Made by a program: the position numbers and the translations under genes. Source: DATJQF01 sp035505995 (GTDB lineage Bacteria; Bacteroidota; Bacteroidia; Bacteroidales; FEN-979). Taken from it: a stretch of 51,953 nt of DNA. Positions 1 to 9,344 of the stretch are shown one piece after another; positions within the stretch are counted from its first letter, which is position 1; every line of letters starts with the position of its first letter. Location of the stretch: the NCBI GenBank assembly GCA_035505995.1, contig DATJQF010000162.1, positions 1 through 51,953 of the forward strand, read 5' to 3'. The notes beneath the pieces were generated by a model that saw only the letters and a list, made by a program, of their open reading frames with translations, was not told the DNA's origin and did no database searches.

Positions 1-2
1 AA

Positions 3-1151
3 AATCACCGGAACATCTTTGATTTCTCCCAGAAATACGGCAAGCAGATGATCTGGATCGTTGCTGCCCTGGTGCTGGCCATGATCACGCTGCTGATCGA
101 CGGGAAGTTTTTCTCCCAGTTTGCCTACCCGATCTACGGAATCTGCCTGCTGATGCTGATCGCCGTCATTTTTGCCGGGCGGGAGATCCAGGGATCCCGC
201 TCCTGGTTCCAGGTGGGGGGCATTGCCCTGCAGCCCGCCGAGTTTGCCAAAATGGCCACTGCCCTGGCCGTCTCGAAGTATCTCACTACCGTGGATGTGG
301 ATCTCCGGAAAGCAAAGACCTATTTCCTGGCAAGCCTGCTCATCCTGCTTCCCGGGGTGCTGGTCCTGCTGGAACACGATACGGGATCGGCCCTGGTGTT
401 CATTTCCTTCGTGTTCCTGCTCTATCGCGCCGGCATGCCCGGACTGGTGCTGGTGGCTATTTTTGCCTTTCCCGTGCTGGGCGTCCTGGCCCTGCTGTTC
501 AATAAATTCATCATTGCCGGGGCGATCCTGGGTGCCGGCATCCTTTGGTTCCTGTATACCCGACGGCGGATCCGTGACCTCCTCCGGGTGCTGGCGGTCG
601 TGGCGGTGGCCGTGGGATTTGTCTTCTCGGTGAATTTCGTTTTCAACCATATCCTCGAACCTCATCAGAAAACGAGGATCGAGGTGCTGCTGGGGAAAGA
701 CACCGACGTGAAAGGAGCCGGCTATAACGTGAACCAGTCGCTGATCGCGATCGGATCGGGCGGTTGGATCGGGAAGGGATTCCTGCATGGCACGCAGACC
801 AAATTCAATTTCGTGCCGGAGCAAAGCACCGATTTCATCTTCTGCACGGTCGGGGAAGAATACGGGTTCCTGGGAAGCACGGTCCTGATCGCCCTGTATA
901 TGATCCTGCTTTTACGGATCCTCTTCGTGGCGGAGCGGCAGCGTTCCCGGTTCAGCCGGCTGTACGGGTACGGGGTCGCCTCGGTCATCTTTTTCCATTT
1001 TGCGATCAATATCGGCATGACCCTGGGGCTGATCCCGGTGATCGGCATCCCGCTGCCTTTCTTCAGCTATGGCGGATCCGCCCTCTGGGCGTTCACCCTG
1101 CTGCTGTTCATATTCATCCGGCAGGACGCTTACCGGTACGAACTGCTCTGA
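3..1151 (+). CDS. rodA: Rod shape-determining protein RodA (5' truncated by window edge)
   Basis: Peptidoglycan glycosyltransferase of the SEDS (FtsW/RodA/SpoVE) family; it polymerises lipid II for side-wall growth together with PBP2 in the inner membrane. The reading frame is open from base 3, upstream of the first ATG at 48, so the N-terminus lies outside the window. Seen: many hydrophobic segments; the conserved PAEFAKMATALAVSKYL segment; the long extracytoplasmic loop with GAGYNVNQSLIAIGSGG, then FVPEQSTDFIF and GEEYGFLGS; and the C-terminal GIPLPFFSYGGSA signature. These are hallmark SEDS motifs, so the family is secure. RodA rather than FtsW is chosen from the QSLIAIGSGGWIGKG region and the expected partner upstream (mrdA/PBP2), which is not visible. 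Confidence 0.93.
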   Translation, partial: NHRNIFDFSQKYGKQMIWIVAALVLAMITLLIDGKFFSQFAYPIYGICLLMLIAVIFAGREIQGSRSWFQVGGIALQPAEFAKMATALAVSKYLTTVDVDLRKAKTYFLASLLILLPGVLVLLEHDTGSALVFISFVFLLYRAGMPGLVLVAIFAFPVLGVLALLFNKFIIAGAILGAGILWFLYTRRRIRDLLRVLAVVAVAVGFVFSVNFVFNHILEPHQKTRIEVLLGKDTDVKGAGYNVNQSLIAIGSGGWIGKGFLHGTQTKFNFVPEQSTDFIFCTVGEEYGFLGSTVLIALYMILLLRILFVAERQRSRFSRLYGYGVASVIFFHFAINIGMTLGLIPVIGIPLPFFSYGGSALWAFTLLLFIFIRQDAYRYELL

Positions 1152-1154
1152 TTA

Positions 1155-1175
1155 ATTACGGATTACGGATTACGG
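1155..1175 (+). repeat. Heptanucleotide word repeat (ATTACGG)x3 after rodA
   Basis: Three perfect head-to-tail copies of the 7-mer ATTACGG start four bases after the rodA stop codon. The same unit forms a ten-copy array at 34076-34145. Confidence 0.85.
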
Positions 1176-1280
1176 ATAAAATGGCAAATAAAGATTGTTT
1201 ATATCCTGTAGGACAATATAATACAATTCGATTCTTCTCGTTTACATAAATGAATTCTATTTTACCCGAATCCGGCAGTA

Positions 1281-3188
1281 ATGGCGAAATGCCTGCGTAC
1301 GAACCTTCTTTGCTTTTCTCAAATTCACCTCATGGTATTTGTCTTTCTCCTGCTCAGTGTGAATTCTGCCGTATCCGCACAAGCCCCGGATACCCTTGCC
1401 AGGGCTCGCCATCTCCGGGACGAACATAAAATAAAGGAAGCCATTTCCCTGGTTAAATCGTATCATGCTGGTCACGCCGATGATTTCAATACGAACTGGT
1501 TGTACGGACAGCTGTCTTATTATGCGGGAAACTTTAAAAAATCGCAAAAGCTGTATGAAGCAGCGATCCGGCAGGCCCCCGGCAACCTATACCTGCAGCT
1601 GGATTATGCCGGGGTCCTGGTGGAGATGGGAAAATATTCCGGGGCAAAACCCTATGTCAAGTCCTATCTGGCATATGATCCGTCGAATGCCCGTGCCCTG
1701 GAGCTTTCCCGGTTGGCCAACTGGGATGAAAAGATCGCGGATACGCTTGAAATGAGCCGGCGGCTGAGGGATCACGGGAAGATCCGGGAAGCCTCCTCGC
1801 TCTCCGGAACCTATTACCGCCATCACCCGGATGATTTCAATGCGTTGTGGCTGTATGCGCAGATCTCCTGGCTGGCCGGTCATTATCACCGGTCCTGCGC
1901 ACTCTATGAGAAAGCCATGCAAATGGCTCCCAAAAATCTCTACCTGCAGCTCGACTACGCCAACATCCTTGTCAGCCGGGGAGATTACCCGAAAGCCCGT
2001 CCCCTGCTGGAAACCTACCTCGCCTATGACACGGGCCATACGGGGGCTCGTCTCGGGCTGGCCAACCTGTATTACGGGGAATGCCGTTACCCGGAAGCCA
2101 TGGCCGAACTTGACCGGGTACAACGTCCTGATAAAGACCTATCAGCCTACCTGGCTCTCCGGAACAAAGTAATTCTTGCCCGCTCCCCGTGGCTGGACCT
2201 GAAGGAAGGCTTCCTGACCGATGATCAGCCCCTGGGAAGCCTGACCTCCCGGCTGGCAACCGGCCTGTACCTTCACCCGCTTTCATTCCTGGATTTCGCG
2301 ATCCAGGTGCCGGTATTTTTCAAAAGCAACGGGGCATATCCGGCTTACTGGCTGACCGCCGAGAATATCTCCTATATCAGCCGTCCCCGCATGAAGATCG
2401 GGCTGGAAGCGGGAATATTGAAATTCCCCGTCCTCAGCAAATATTCCTGGACCGGGAGCGTGGACCTGGAAAAAACCATGCTGCATCATCTCGTATTATC
2501 CGTCTCGGGAGCCTATAAGCCCTATTTTGCGACCCTGAGCAGTATCGACACCGCGGTCATGGAAGGGGATCTCGCTGCCTCCGTCGCCTGGAACGACCCG
2601 GAGAAATGGAACGGGGACTTCACCTTCGACTTCCATTATTTTCCCATCAACAAGAATTCGGTTTATTCATTCAACGGGTGGATCTTCGCTCCCCCGGTAA
2701 AATTTTCCGTCATTGAACTTCGTCTGGGGTACGGCTTTAACTACAGCACCTCCACCACCAACTGCTATGTACCCGTTCAATCGCTTGATGAGGTCATCGC
2801 AACTTATGATCCGAACGGTTCCCTCGCCGGAGTGTATGATCCTTACTTCACCCCCGACCGGCAGCAGATCCATTCCGCCCTCCTCTCCGCCCGTTTCTGG
2901 CCGCGAAAGCCTTTCAGTTTGGGGCTGAATGTTAATTTCGGATTCTATGCCACCGCGCAGGTGCCCTATCTCTATCTTGACAAAGACAACGCGGGCCAGT
3001 TCTATATCGACCGTGACTTTTTCCATAAGAATTTCCTGACCGGAAGCGCCACGGTTTTTGCTGATGCCCGTATTTCGACTACCTTTCGCCTGCATGCGGA
3101 ATATACCTATTATAACACCCTTTTCTTTATCAGTCATTACGTCAGCCTGGGCATGATCGTCCATTTCCGGAATGAAAAAGGAAAGTAA
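1281..3188 (+). CDS. TPR + outer-membrane beta-barrel protein (YaiO/PgaA-like exporter candidate)
   Basis: Probable outer-membrane component of a polysaccharide export system. Seen: an N-terminal signal sequence ending near SAVSAQ (the true start may be the ATG at 1332, MVFVFLLLSV). Next come two copies of a roughly 120-residue TPR-rich unit: copy 1 from DTLARARHLRDEHKIKEA and copy 2 from DTLEMSRRLRDHGKIREA, both carrying NLYLQLDYA. From about residue 290 to 635 the protein has alternating polar/aromatic beta-strand character with YTYYNTLFF and a GMIVHF end, as in a beta-barrel. Known: PgaA, BcsC and YaiO combine periplasmic TPRs with an outer-membrane barrel. The stop overlaps the next start by 17 bp, so it is co-translated with the GT2 synthase. 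The export role is inferred from architecture and context; the polymer is unknown. Confidence 0.72.
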   Translation: MAKCLRTNLLCFSQIHLMVFVFLLLSVNSAVSAQAPDTLARARHLRDEHKIKEAISLVKSYHAGHADDFNTNWLYGQLSYYAGNFKKSQKLYEAAIRQAPGNLYLQLDYAGVLVEMGKYSGAKPYVKSYLAYDPSNARALELSRLANWDEKIADTLEMSRRLRDHGKIREASSLSGTYYRHHPDDFNALWLYAQISWLAGHYHRSCALYEKAMQMAPKNLYLQLDYANILVSRGDYPKARPLLETYLAYDTGHTGARLGLANLYYGECRYPEAMAELDRVQRPDKDLSAYLALRNKVILARSPWLDLKEGFLTDDQPLGSLTSRLATGLYLHPLSFLDFAIQVPVFFKSNGAYPAYWLTAENISYISRPRMKIGLEAGILKFPVLSKYSWTGSVDLEKTMLHHLVLSVSGAYKPYFATLSSIDTAVMEGDLAASVAWNDPEKWNGDFTFDFHYFPINKNSVYSFNGWIFAPPVKFSVIELRLGYGFNYSTSTTNCYVPVQSLDEVIATYDPNGSLAGVYDPYFTPDRQQIHSALLSARFWPRKPFSLGLNVNFGFYATAQVPYLYLDKDNAGQFYIDRDFFHKNFLTGSATVFADARISTTFRLHAEYTYYNTLFFISHYVSLGMIVHFRNEKGK

Positions 3189-4773
3189 GAATCTCTGGCA
3201 GTACCGCGAGGTTCCGGCTCCCGGAAGGTATGAACGGTTCATCCTGCTGGTGCTGATCATTGCCGGACTGATCGCGATCGTTCAGTTTGCCGACTGGTGG
3301 TTCCGGGCGATGCATATCGGCAATATCTACCTGTATATCCTCCTGAGCCTTTGCTTCTGGTTCGGGATCACCCGCCTGATCCTGGTCTGGATCAATTACC
3401 TCCATATCCGGAAACCCCCGCGCACCCATCCCAAAGAGGGCCTCAGTGTGGCTGTTTTCACGACCAGCTCGCCGGGGGAGCCGGTCACCATGTTTGATAA
3501 GACCCTGGCGGCCTGCCGGAACATCGCCTATCCCCATACCACCTACCTGCTGGATGATACCCGCGATCCGGCTTTCCGGGCGGTCGCCGAAAAGCACGGG
3601 GCCGTCTGGCTGGAACTGGTCGGATTTCCCGGCGCCAAGGCGGCAAAGATCAATGAAGCTCTGAAGCTGACCCGGGAGGAATTCATCCTGGTGCTCGACC
3701 CGGATCATATCCCCTTCCCCGATTTCCTGGATCATACCCTGGGGTATTTCGAGGACGAAGAGGTAGGATTCGTGCAGGTTTCCCAGGCATATTATAACCA
3801 GTACCGCTCTTTCACGGCAAAGGGGGCGGCCGAGCAAACCTATACGTTTTACGGTCCGACCCAGATGGGGTTGTACGGACTGGGCGGTGCGGTGGCGATC
3901 GGCGCCAACTGTACCTTCCGCAGAAAGGCCCTGGAAAGCATCGGCGGACACGGCATCGGGCTGGCCGAAGACCTGGTCACCTCCATCCGGCTGCACGGGG
4001 CGGGGTGGAAGTCGGTATATAACCCGGTCATCGTCAGCCGCGGGCTGGTGCCCGAGGATTTCGGATCCTTCTGCAAGCAGCAGTTGAAATGGGCCCGGGG
4101 AGTTTTTGAAATGACGTTTGTAGAATTCCCGAAGCTGTTCACGCGGCTGAAATTCCTTCAGAAGCTGTCCTATTTCTCCATCGGCACCTATTACCTGGTC
4201 GGGACCACTTCCTTTTTCTTCACGCTGATCCCTTTCCTCTTTTTCCTCACCGGCATCCAGCCGGCGCGGATGTCCTTTGTCGATTTCATCATCCGCGGAT
4301 CCATCGTGGCGGTGATAGCCATAGCGATCTACCTTTACGTGCAGCAGTGGTTGTGTCACCCGCAGTCGGAACGGGGACTTCACTGGCGGGGGATGATCCT
4401 GAAATATGCCTCCTGGCCGGTCCATTTCCTGGGGTTCCTGCTGGCGCTGGTGAATGCGGAGATCCCTTATATCCCGACGGCCAAAAAGGCCGTGACCGGG
4501 TACTTCACCCCCTTTGCCCGGCCCCTGATCATTCAATGCATTCTCTTCATCTTTACCGTCACCGTGGTGCTGATCAAGAGAAGGTATTTTCTTCCCGAGA
4601 GCGACCTGGTCCTGTCTGCGGAAAGGATCTGGGCGATGATCGGGTTTGCCTTCATTGCCTTTATTCTCTCCATAGGAGGTGTATTTGCAGCCCTGGAGGC
4701 ACAACGGTTGAAGCCGGAAGAACCCTGGGAATCGGTGGACCTGGATCAAATCAAACCCGAAAATCATGACTAA
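3172..4773 (+). CDS. Processive family 2 glycosyltransferase (cellulose synthase-like)
   Basis: Inner-membrane synthase of 533 aa that probably polymerises a beta-linked polysaccharide from a nucleotide sugar and extrudes it. Seen: two TM segments (about residues 20-80); the GT2/BcsA motifs LLDDTRD (D128/D129), VLDPDH (DxD at D176/D178), GLAEDLVTS (D267) and QQLKW (303-307, the Q-x-x-R/K-W motif with Lys for Arg). Then come about five TM segments and an IPYIPTAKK stretch in the place of the BcsA gating loop. There is no PilZ domain; only about 30 residues follow the last TM, so direct c-di-GMP control as in BcsA is not indicated. It overlaps the gene before by 17 bp and the GH26 gene by 8 bp. 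Product cannot be decided from sequence: glucan or mannan are possible. Confidence 0.85.
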   Translation: MKKESKNLWQYREVPAPGRYERFILLVLIIAGLIAIVQFADWWFRAMHIGNIYLYILLSLCFWFGITRLILVWINYLHIRKPPRTHPKEGLSVAVFTTSSPGEPVTMFDKTLAACRNIAYPHTTYLLDDTRDPAFRAVAEKHGAVWLELVGFPGAKAAKINEALKLTREEFILVLDPDHIPFPDFLDHTLGYFEDEEVGFVQVSQAYYNQYRSFTAKGAAEQTYTFYGPTQMGLYGLGGAVAIGANCTFRRKALESIGGHGIGLAEDLVTSIRLHGAGWKSVYNPVIVSRGLVPEDFGSFCKQQLKWARGVFEMTFVEFPKLFTRLKFLQKLSYFSIGTYYLVGTTSFFFTLIPFLFFLTGIQPARMSFVDFIIRGSIVAVIAIAIYLYVQQWLCHPQSERGLHWRGMILKYASWPVHFLGFLLALVNAEIPYIPTAKKAVTGYFTPFARPLIIQCILFIFTVTVVLIKRRYFLPESDLVLSAERIWAMIGFAFIAFILSIGGVFAALEAQRLKPEEPWESVDLDQIKPENHD

Positions 4774-5938
4774 AAAGACGCATAGGATCCTGTATGCCGT
4801 GATCGCCCTTTCGGCCGCCGTGCTGGTGATCATCGGGCTTTCCTTTATCGGGGGACGCTCGCGGGGCCCGCTGGAAGGCCTTTTCTCCAAGGCGGGCAGC
4901 GTGGTTACGGAAGTGGAATCCGACGTGATCCTCGGCCAGCGGGAGCATAAGCGCTCCGATCGCCTGAAATGGTTCCAAGCGTATATCAGGGATAAAAGCC
5001 TGCTTAAAAACCCGCGGATCATCCTCCTGGGTGCGTATGATAACCAGACGGCTGAAACATTTGGAAGCATCAATGATTTTGAAGATTCGCTGCAAACCGT
5101 TTTCCCCCTGATCCACATTTATACCGCCTGGGGAACGAAGCCGGAGGAACAATTCCCCGGAAAGCAGGTGGATGCCATCCTGGCCATGGGTTCCGTGCCG
5201 GTCATCACGTGGGAGCCCTGGCTGACCGATTTTGATGCGGAGAAATACCCGAATCTCCGCAAGCCGGAGATACGGGACAAGCATGGATTGACGGATGTGG
5301 CCCGGGGGCTGTATGATCCCTATATCACGGAGTGGGCCATCGCCGCCCGGGAGGTTAAATCCCCGCTTTTCCTTCGCGTGGGTCATGAAATGAACGACCC
5401 GTACCGCTATCCCTGGGGACCGCAGAACAATACGGCCCGCGAGTTCGTGGCTGCCTGGCGGCATATCCACAACCTGTTCAAAGCCGTGGGAGCCGGAAAT
5501 GTCATCTGGATCTGGTCGCCCCATCCCGCCTATGGCTTTTTCGATGCCTATTACCCGGGAAACGATTATGTGGATTGGGTAGGCGTGGGAGTGCTGAATT
5601 ACGGTACGGTGGCTTCCTGGTCACAATGGTGGTCCTTCAAGGATATCTTCGGGAAACATTACCAAGAGCTTTCCCGGTTCAAAAAGCCCATCGTACTGAC
5701 GGAATTCGGGTGCCTCAACGTGGGCGGAGACCGGGGAAAATGGTTCGGAGAGGCGTTGAGCCATCTTCCTCAGGACTACCCGGCCCTGAAAGCGATTCTC
5801 TTCTTCCATTACTCCTATGATAAAACCACCACCCAGCAACCCCTGAACTGGTATATCAAGGACGATTCCTCGGCCACCAATTCGATCATCCGGAGCATCC
5901 GGCAGTGGCCGGATTCCGTGAAACCCGGAAAATATTAG
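4766..5938 (+). CDS. Membrane-anchored glycoside hydrolase family 26 (mannanase/lichenase-like)
   Basis: GH26 retaining endo-hydrolase, 390 aa. Seen: an N-terminal TM anchor or uncleaved signal (residues 9-29), a linker, then a TIM-barrel catalytic domain with the acid/base Glu208 in RVGHEMNDPYRYPWG and the nucleophile Glu313 in PIVLTEFG; IWIWSPHP and YYPGNDYVDWVGVG are also typical. Known GH26 activities are beta-mannanase, beta-1,3-1,4-glucanase and beta-1,3-xylanase. It is the third gene of an overlapping operon with a processive synthase and a TPR barrel, which parallels BcsZ or AlgL: a periplasmic hydrolase that edits or clears the exported polymer (inference). Its presence suggests the polymer contains beta-mannosyl or mixed-link beta-glucosyl units. 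Confidence 0.85.
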   Translation: MTKKTHRILYAVIALSAAVLVIIGLSFIGGRSRGPLEGLFSKAGSVVTEVESDVILGQREHKRSDRLKWFQAYIRDKSLLKNPRIILLGAYDNQTAETFGSINDFEDSLQTVFPLIHIYTAWGTKPEEQFPGKQVDAILAMGSVPVITWEPWLTDFDAEKYPNLRKPEIRDKHGLTDVARGLYDPYITEWAIAAREVKSPLFLRVGHEMNDPYRYPWGPQNNTAREFVAAWRHIHNLFKAVGAGNVIWIWSPHPAYGFFDAYYPGNDYVDWVGVGVLNYGTVASWSQWWSFKDIFGKHYQELSRFKKPIVLTEFGCLNVGGDRGKWFGEALSHLPQDYPALKAILFFHYSYDKTTTQQPLNWYIKDDSSATNSIIRSIRQWPDSVKPGKY

Positions 5939-6076
5939 CGGAACAGGCTTACCCGCTCGAATTCGAGGTGTCCATGAGATCCAGGGTCCAGAACATTTTT
6001 ATCCACTTTACCGCCCGGGTGATCTTTTTCAGCCTGGCGTTGTTGAAGAAATACAGGAAACAAAAGCCCACCCAGG

Positions 6077-6104
6077 TTCGAATTTCGAACGACGAACTTC
6101 GTAC
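6077..6104. repeat. Degenerate heptanucleotide repeat (TTCGAAT/TTCGAAC type)
   Basis: Four contiguous 7-nt units (TTCGAAT, TTCGAAC, GACGAAC, TTCGTAC) lie in the 190-bp gap between the convergent GH26 and carB genes. A further GTTCGTAC follows at about 6121. Same unit length as the ATTACGG arrays but a different word. Confidence 0.55.
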
Positions 6105-6128
6105 GCATGGTCAACTGCGAGTTCGTAC

Positions 6129-9100
6129 TTAGAAATATTCCTGCCAGGACTTGATGGAAACTGCTGAGATATCCGTTTTGCAGAAAGCGTAGATGAACGC
6201 ACTGGCCAACCGGGCATTCGTGATGAGCGGGATATTGAAATCGATGGCCCCGCGGCGGATCTGGTAGTCGTTGCTGAGCTCTCCCCGGCTCAGATTCTTC
6301 GGGATGTTGATCACCAGGTCGATCTCCTTGGCCCGGAGCCGGTCCATGACATTGGGCTTTCGCGCGTCGTCCGGCCAGTGGAGCAGCTCCGAGGCCACCC
6401 CGTGCTGGGTGAGAAAGTCATGCGTGCCGGCGGTGGCGTAGATCTTCAACCCTTTTTCGGCCAGCAGCTGGGCGCTTTCGAGCATTTCCATTTTCGACCG
6501 GGTGGGTCCGCTCGAGATGAGCACCCCTTTTTCGGGGATCGCGTAACCGACCGATAACATGGCGGTGAGAATGGCTTCATAATAGCTGTCGCCGATACAC
6601 CCCACCTCTCCCGTCGATACCATTTCCACCCCCAGCACGGGGTCGGCCTTCTGCAGCCTGGAAAAAGAGAACTGGGAAGCTTTCACTCCCACATGCTCGA
6701 TATCGAACAGGGTCTTATCCGGCTTCCGGACCGGCAGCCCGAGCATGATCCGCGTGGCGATGGTGATGAAATTGGTCTTCAGGACCTTTGAAATGAAGGG
6801 AAAGCTCCGCGACGCCCGCAGGTTGCATTCGATCACCATCACATCGTTGTCCTTGGCCAGGAACTGGATGTTGAAAGGTCCCGAGATCTTCAGGTCCTGC
6901 GCGATCTGCCTGGAGATGCGCTTGATCCTTCTCACGGTTTCCACGTAGATCTTCTGCGGCGGGAAAAGCATGGTCGCATCCCCCGAGTGAACCCCGGCAA
7001 ACTCCACATGCTCGCAGATCGCATAGCAAACGATTTCCCCGTTCCGGGCCACGGCATCCATCTCGATCTCCTTGGCGTCTTCAATGAACCGGGAAACCAC
7101 GACAGGGTATTGCTTCGAAACGTTGGCGGCCAGTTCCAGGTAATGGTTGAGCTCGTTCTTGTTGGAGACGATGTTCATGGCGGCGCCGCTGAGAACGTAG
7201 GAGGGCCTGACAATGACCGGGAACCCTGCTTCTTCCGCAAATTGCTGCACCTCCCCGCTGCTGGTCAGCTCCTTCCATCTCGGCTGATCGATCTCCAGCT
7301 GATCCAGCAGGGCCGAGAATTTATGCCGGTTCTCCGCCCGGTCGATGGAGACCGGCGAGGTCCCCAGGATCGGGATCCCCTGCTGGTGGAGACGGATGGC
7401 CAGGTTGTTGGGGATCTGTCCTCCGGTGGAAACGATCACTCCTTTCGGTTGCTCGAGCTCCAATATATCCATCACCCGCTCGAACGTCAGCTCCTCGAAA
7501 TAAAGCCGGTCGCACATATCATAATCCGTGCTGACGGTCTCGGGATTGTAATTGATCATCACCGACCGGTAGCCTTCGTTGCGGATCGTTTCAATGGCAT
7601 TTACCCCGCACCAGTCGAATTCCACGCTGCTGCCGATGCGGTACGCCCCCGATCCCAGCACCACCACCGAATTCCCGTCATCCGGGAATTCAATATCGTG
7701 GGTGCTGCCGTTGTAAGTCACATAGAGGTAGTTGGTCTTGGCCGGGTACTCGGCCGCCAGGGTGTCGATCTGCTTGACGCAGGGCAGAATGTTCAGCTTT
7801 TTCCGGTAATCCCTGACTTCCAGCAAGTCCTCGGTGACCTTTTCCTTTTCATGCTTGATCACCAGCCGGGCAACCTGGAAATCCGAGAAACCCGCTTTCT
7901 TGGCGGTCAGCAGGAGCTCCGGGGAAAGCTCTTCCAGGCTCCGGCAGGCAAACAGCTCGTTCCGGATCTCGTAAATATTCTTCAGCTTCTCCAGGAACCA
8001 CCGGTCGATGCGGGTGAGCTCAAAGATGCGCTCCGTGGTGTATCCTTTCAGCAGCGCCATCGCGATGACGAAGATGCGCATGTCGGTAGGCGCCGCCAGC
8101 TCCTTTTCGATCAGGGTATCCTCGATATCCTTGTTCCCCATGAACCCGTGCATGCCCTGGCCGATCATCCGGAGGCCTTTCTGGATGGCTTCTTCGAACG
8201 TCCTTCCGATCGCCATCACCTCTCCGACGCTTTTCATGCTGCTCCCGATCTGGCGGGAAACCCCTTCGAATTTATCCAGGTCCCAGCGCGGGATCTTGCA
8301 GACGATATAATCGAGGGCGGGTTCAAAGAAGGCGGAAGTATCGCGGGTCACCGAGTTTCTCAATTCCGACAGGCGGTACCCGATCGCCAGCTTGGCGGCC
8401 ACGAAGGCCAGCGGGTAGCCGGTGGCCTTGGAGGCCAGGGCGCTCGAACGGGAAAGACGTGCATTCACCTCGATCACCCGGTAATCCTCCGATCCCGGGT
8501 CCAGGGCGAACTGCACATTGCATTCCCCCACGATCCCGATATGGCGGATGATGCGGATGGAGAGCTCCCGGAGTTTGTGGTATTCCCGGTTGGTCAGCGT
8601 CTGCGAGGGAGCCACCACGATGCTTTCCCCCGTATGGATGCCGAGCGGATCGAAATTCTCCATGTTGCACACCGTGATGCAGTTGTCGAACCGGTCGCGC
8701 ACCACCTCGTATTCCACCTCTTTCCATCCTTTCAGGGATTCCTCCACCAGCACCTGGCTGGAATAGGAGAAGGATTTTTCCGTCAGGGCAAGGATCTCCT
8801 CCTCGCCGGAGCAGAACCCGCTTCCCAGTCCGCCCAGTGCATAGGCCGATCGTACGATCACCGGGTAGCCCAGCTCTGCCGCCGCTTTTGCAGCTTCCCC
8901 GGGAGAGGTCACGGCAAGGCTCCTGGGGGTATTCACCCCTATTTCTCCCAGCTTATGGGCGAACAGCTCCCGGTCTTCCGTATCGATGATCGCCTGAACG
9001 GGAGTTCCCAGGACGTCCACCTTATATTTCTTCAGCACGCCGGAACGGAACAATGCGATCCCGCAGTTCAGTGCCGTTTGTCCGCCGAATGCCAGCAGGA

Positions 9101-9344
9101 TCCCTTCCGGCCTTTCTTTCTTGATGACCTGTTCTACGAAGAACGGCGTTACCGGCAGGAAATAGATATGATCGGCAATGCCTTCCGAGGTTTGTACCGT
9201 GGCGATGTTGGGGTTGATCAGGATCGTTTCGATGCCTTCTTCCCGCAACGCTTTAAGCGCCTGGGTCCCGGAATAATCGAATTCCCCGGCTTCCCCGATC
9301 TTCAGGGCGCCAGATCCCAGCAGTATGACTTTCTTCAGCGGCAT
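6129..9344 (-). CDS. carB: Carbamoyl-phosphate synthase large subunit
   Basis: Synthetase subunit that makes carbamoyl phosphate from bicarbonate, ATP and CarA-derived ammonia, for pyrimidines and arginine. 1071 aa, full family length. Seen: N-terminal KKVILLGSGALKIGEAGEFD; the carboxyphosphate ATP-grasp half; the oligomerisation helix region (about 400-550); the carbamate ATP-grasp half beginning VVVLGSGAYRIGSSVEFDW; and the C-terminal MGS-like allosteric domain (KGVLISSG, then LKIYATAGTHDFL). The two homologous halves each have the glycine-rich start and the INARLSRSSALASKATGYPL / ECNLRASRSFPFISKV type segments. The start overlaps the end of carA by 10 bp, so the pair is translationally coupled. 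Confidence 0.98.
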   Translation of the reverse strand: MPLKKVILLGSGALKIGEAGEFDYSGTQALKALREEGIETILINPNIATVQTSEGIADHIYFLPVTPFFVEQVIKKERPEGILLAFGGQTALNCGIALFRSGVLKKYKVDVLGTPVQAIIDTEDRELFAHKLGEIGVNTPRSLAVTSPGEAAKAAAELGYPVIVRSAYALGGLGSGFCSGEEEILALTEKSFSYSSQVLVEESLKGWKEVEYEVVRDRFDNCITVCNMENFDPLGIHTGESIVVAPSQTLTNREYHKLRELSIRIIRHIGIVGECNVQFALDPGSEDYRVIEVNARLSRSSALASKATGYPLAFVAAKLAIGYRLSELRNSVTRDTSAFFEPALDYIVCKIPRWDLDKFEGVSRQIGSSMKSVGEVMAIGRTFEEAIQKGLRMIGQGMHGFMGNKDIEDTLIEKELAAPTDMRIFVIAMALLKGYTTERIFELTRIDRWFLEKLKNIYEIRNELFACRSLEELSPELLLTAKKAGFSDFQVARLVIKHEKEKVTEDLLEVRDYRKKLNILPCVKQIDTLAAEYPAKTNYLYVTYNGSTHDIEFPDDGNSVVVLGSGAYRIGSSVEFDWCGVNAIETIRNEGYRSVMINYNPETVSTDYDMCDRLYFEELTFERVMDILELEQPKGVIVSTGGQIPNNLAIRLHQQGIPILGTSPVSIDRAENRHKFSALLDQLEIDQPRWKELTSSGEVQQFAEEAGFPVIVRPSYVLSGAAMNIVSNKNELNHYLELAANVSKQYPVVVSRFIEDAKEIEMDAVARNGEIVCYAICEHVEFAGVHSGDATMLFPPQKIYVETVRRIKRISRQIAQDLKISGPFNIQFLAKDNDVMVIECNLRASRSFPFISKVLKTNFITIATRIMLGLPVRKPDKTLFDIEHVGVKASQFSFSRLQKADPVLGVEMVSTGEVGCIGDSYYEAILTAMLSVGYAIPEKGVLISSGPTRSKMEMLESAQLLAEKGLKIYATAGTHDFLTQHGVASELLHWPDDARKPNVMDRLRAKEIDLVINIPKNLSRGELSNDYQIRRGAIDFNIPLITNARLASAFIYAFCKTDISAVSIKSWQEYF

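Noticed and set aside
3142..5118. Long minus-strand open frame opposite the GT2 synthase
   Set aside because: Antisense shadow of a conserved synthase; low-complexity Arg/Pro/Gly/Asp composition.
5905..6132. Possible small gene between GH26 and carB
   Set aside because: Overlaps the GH26 end, runs through the heptamer repeat, and its composition and lack of motifs suggest chance.
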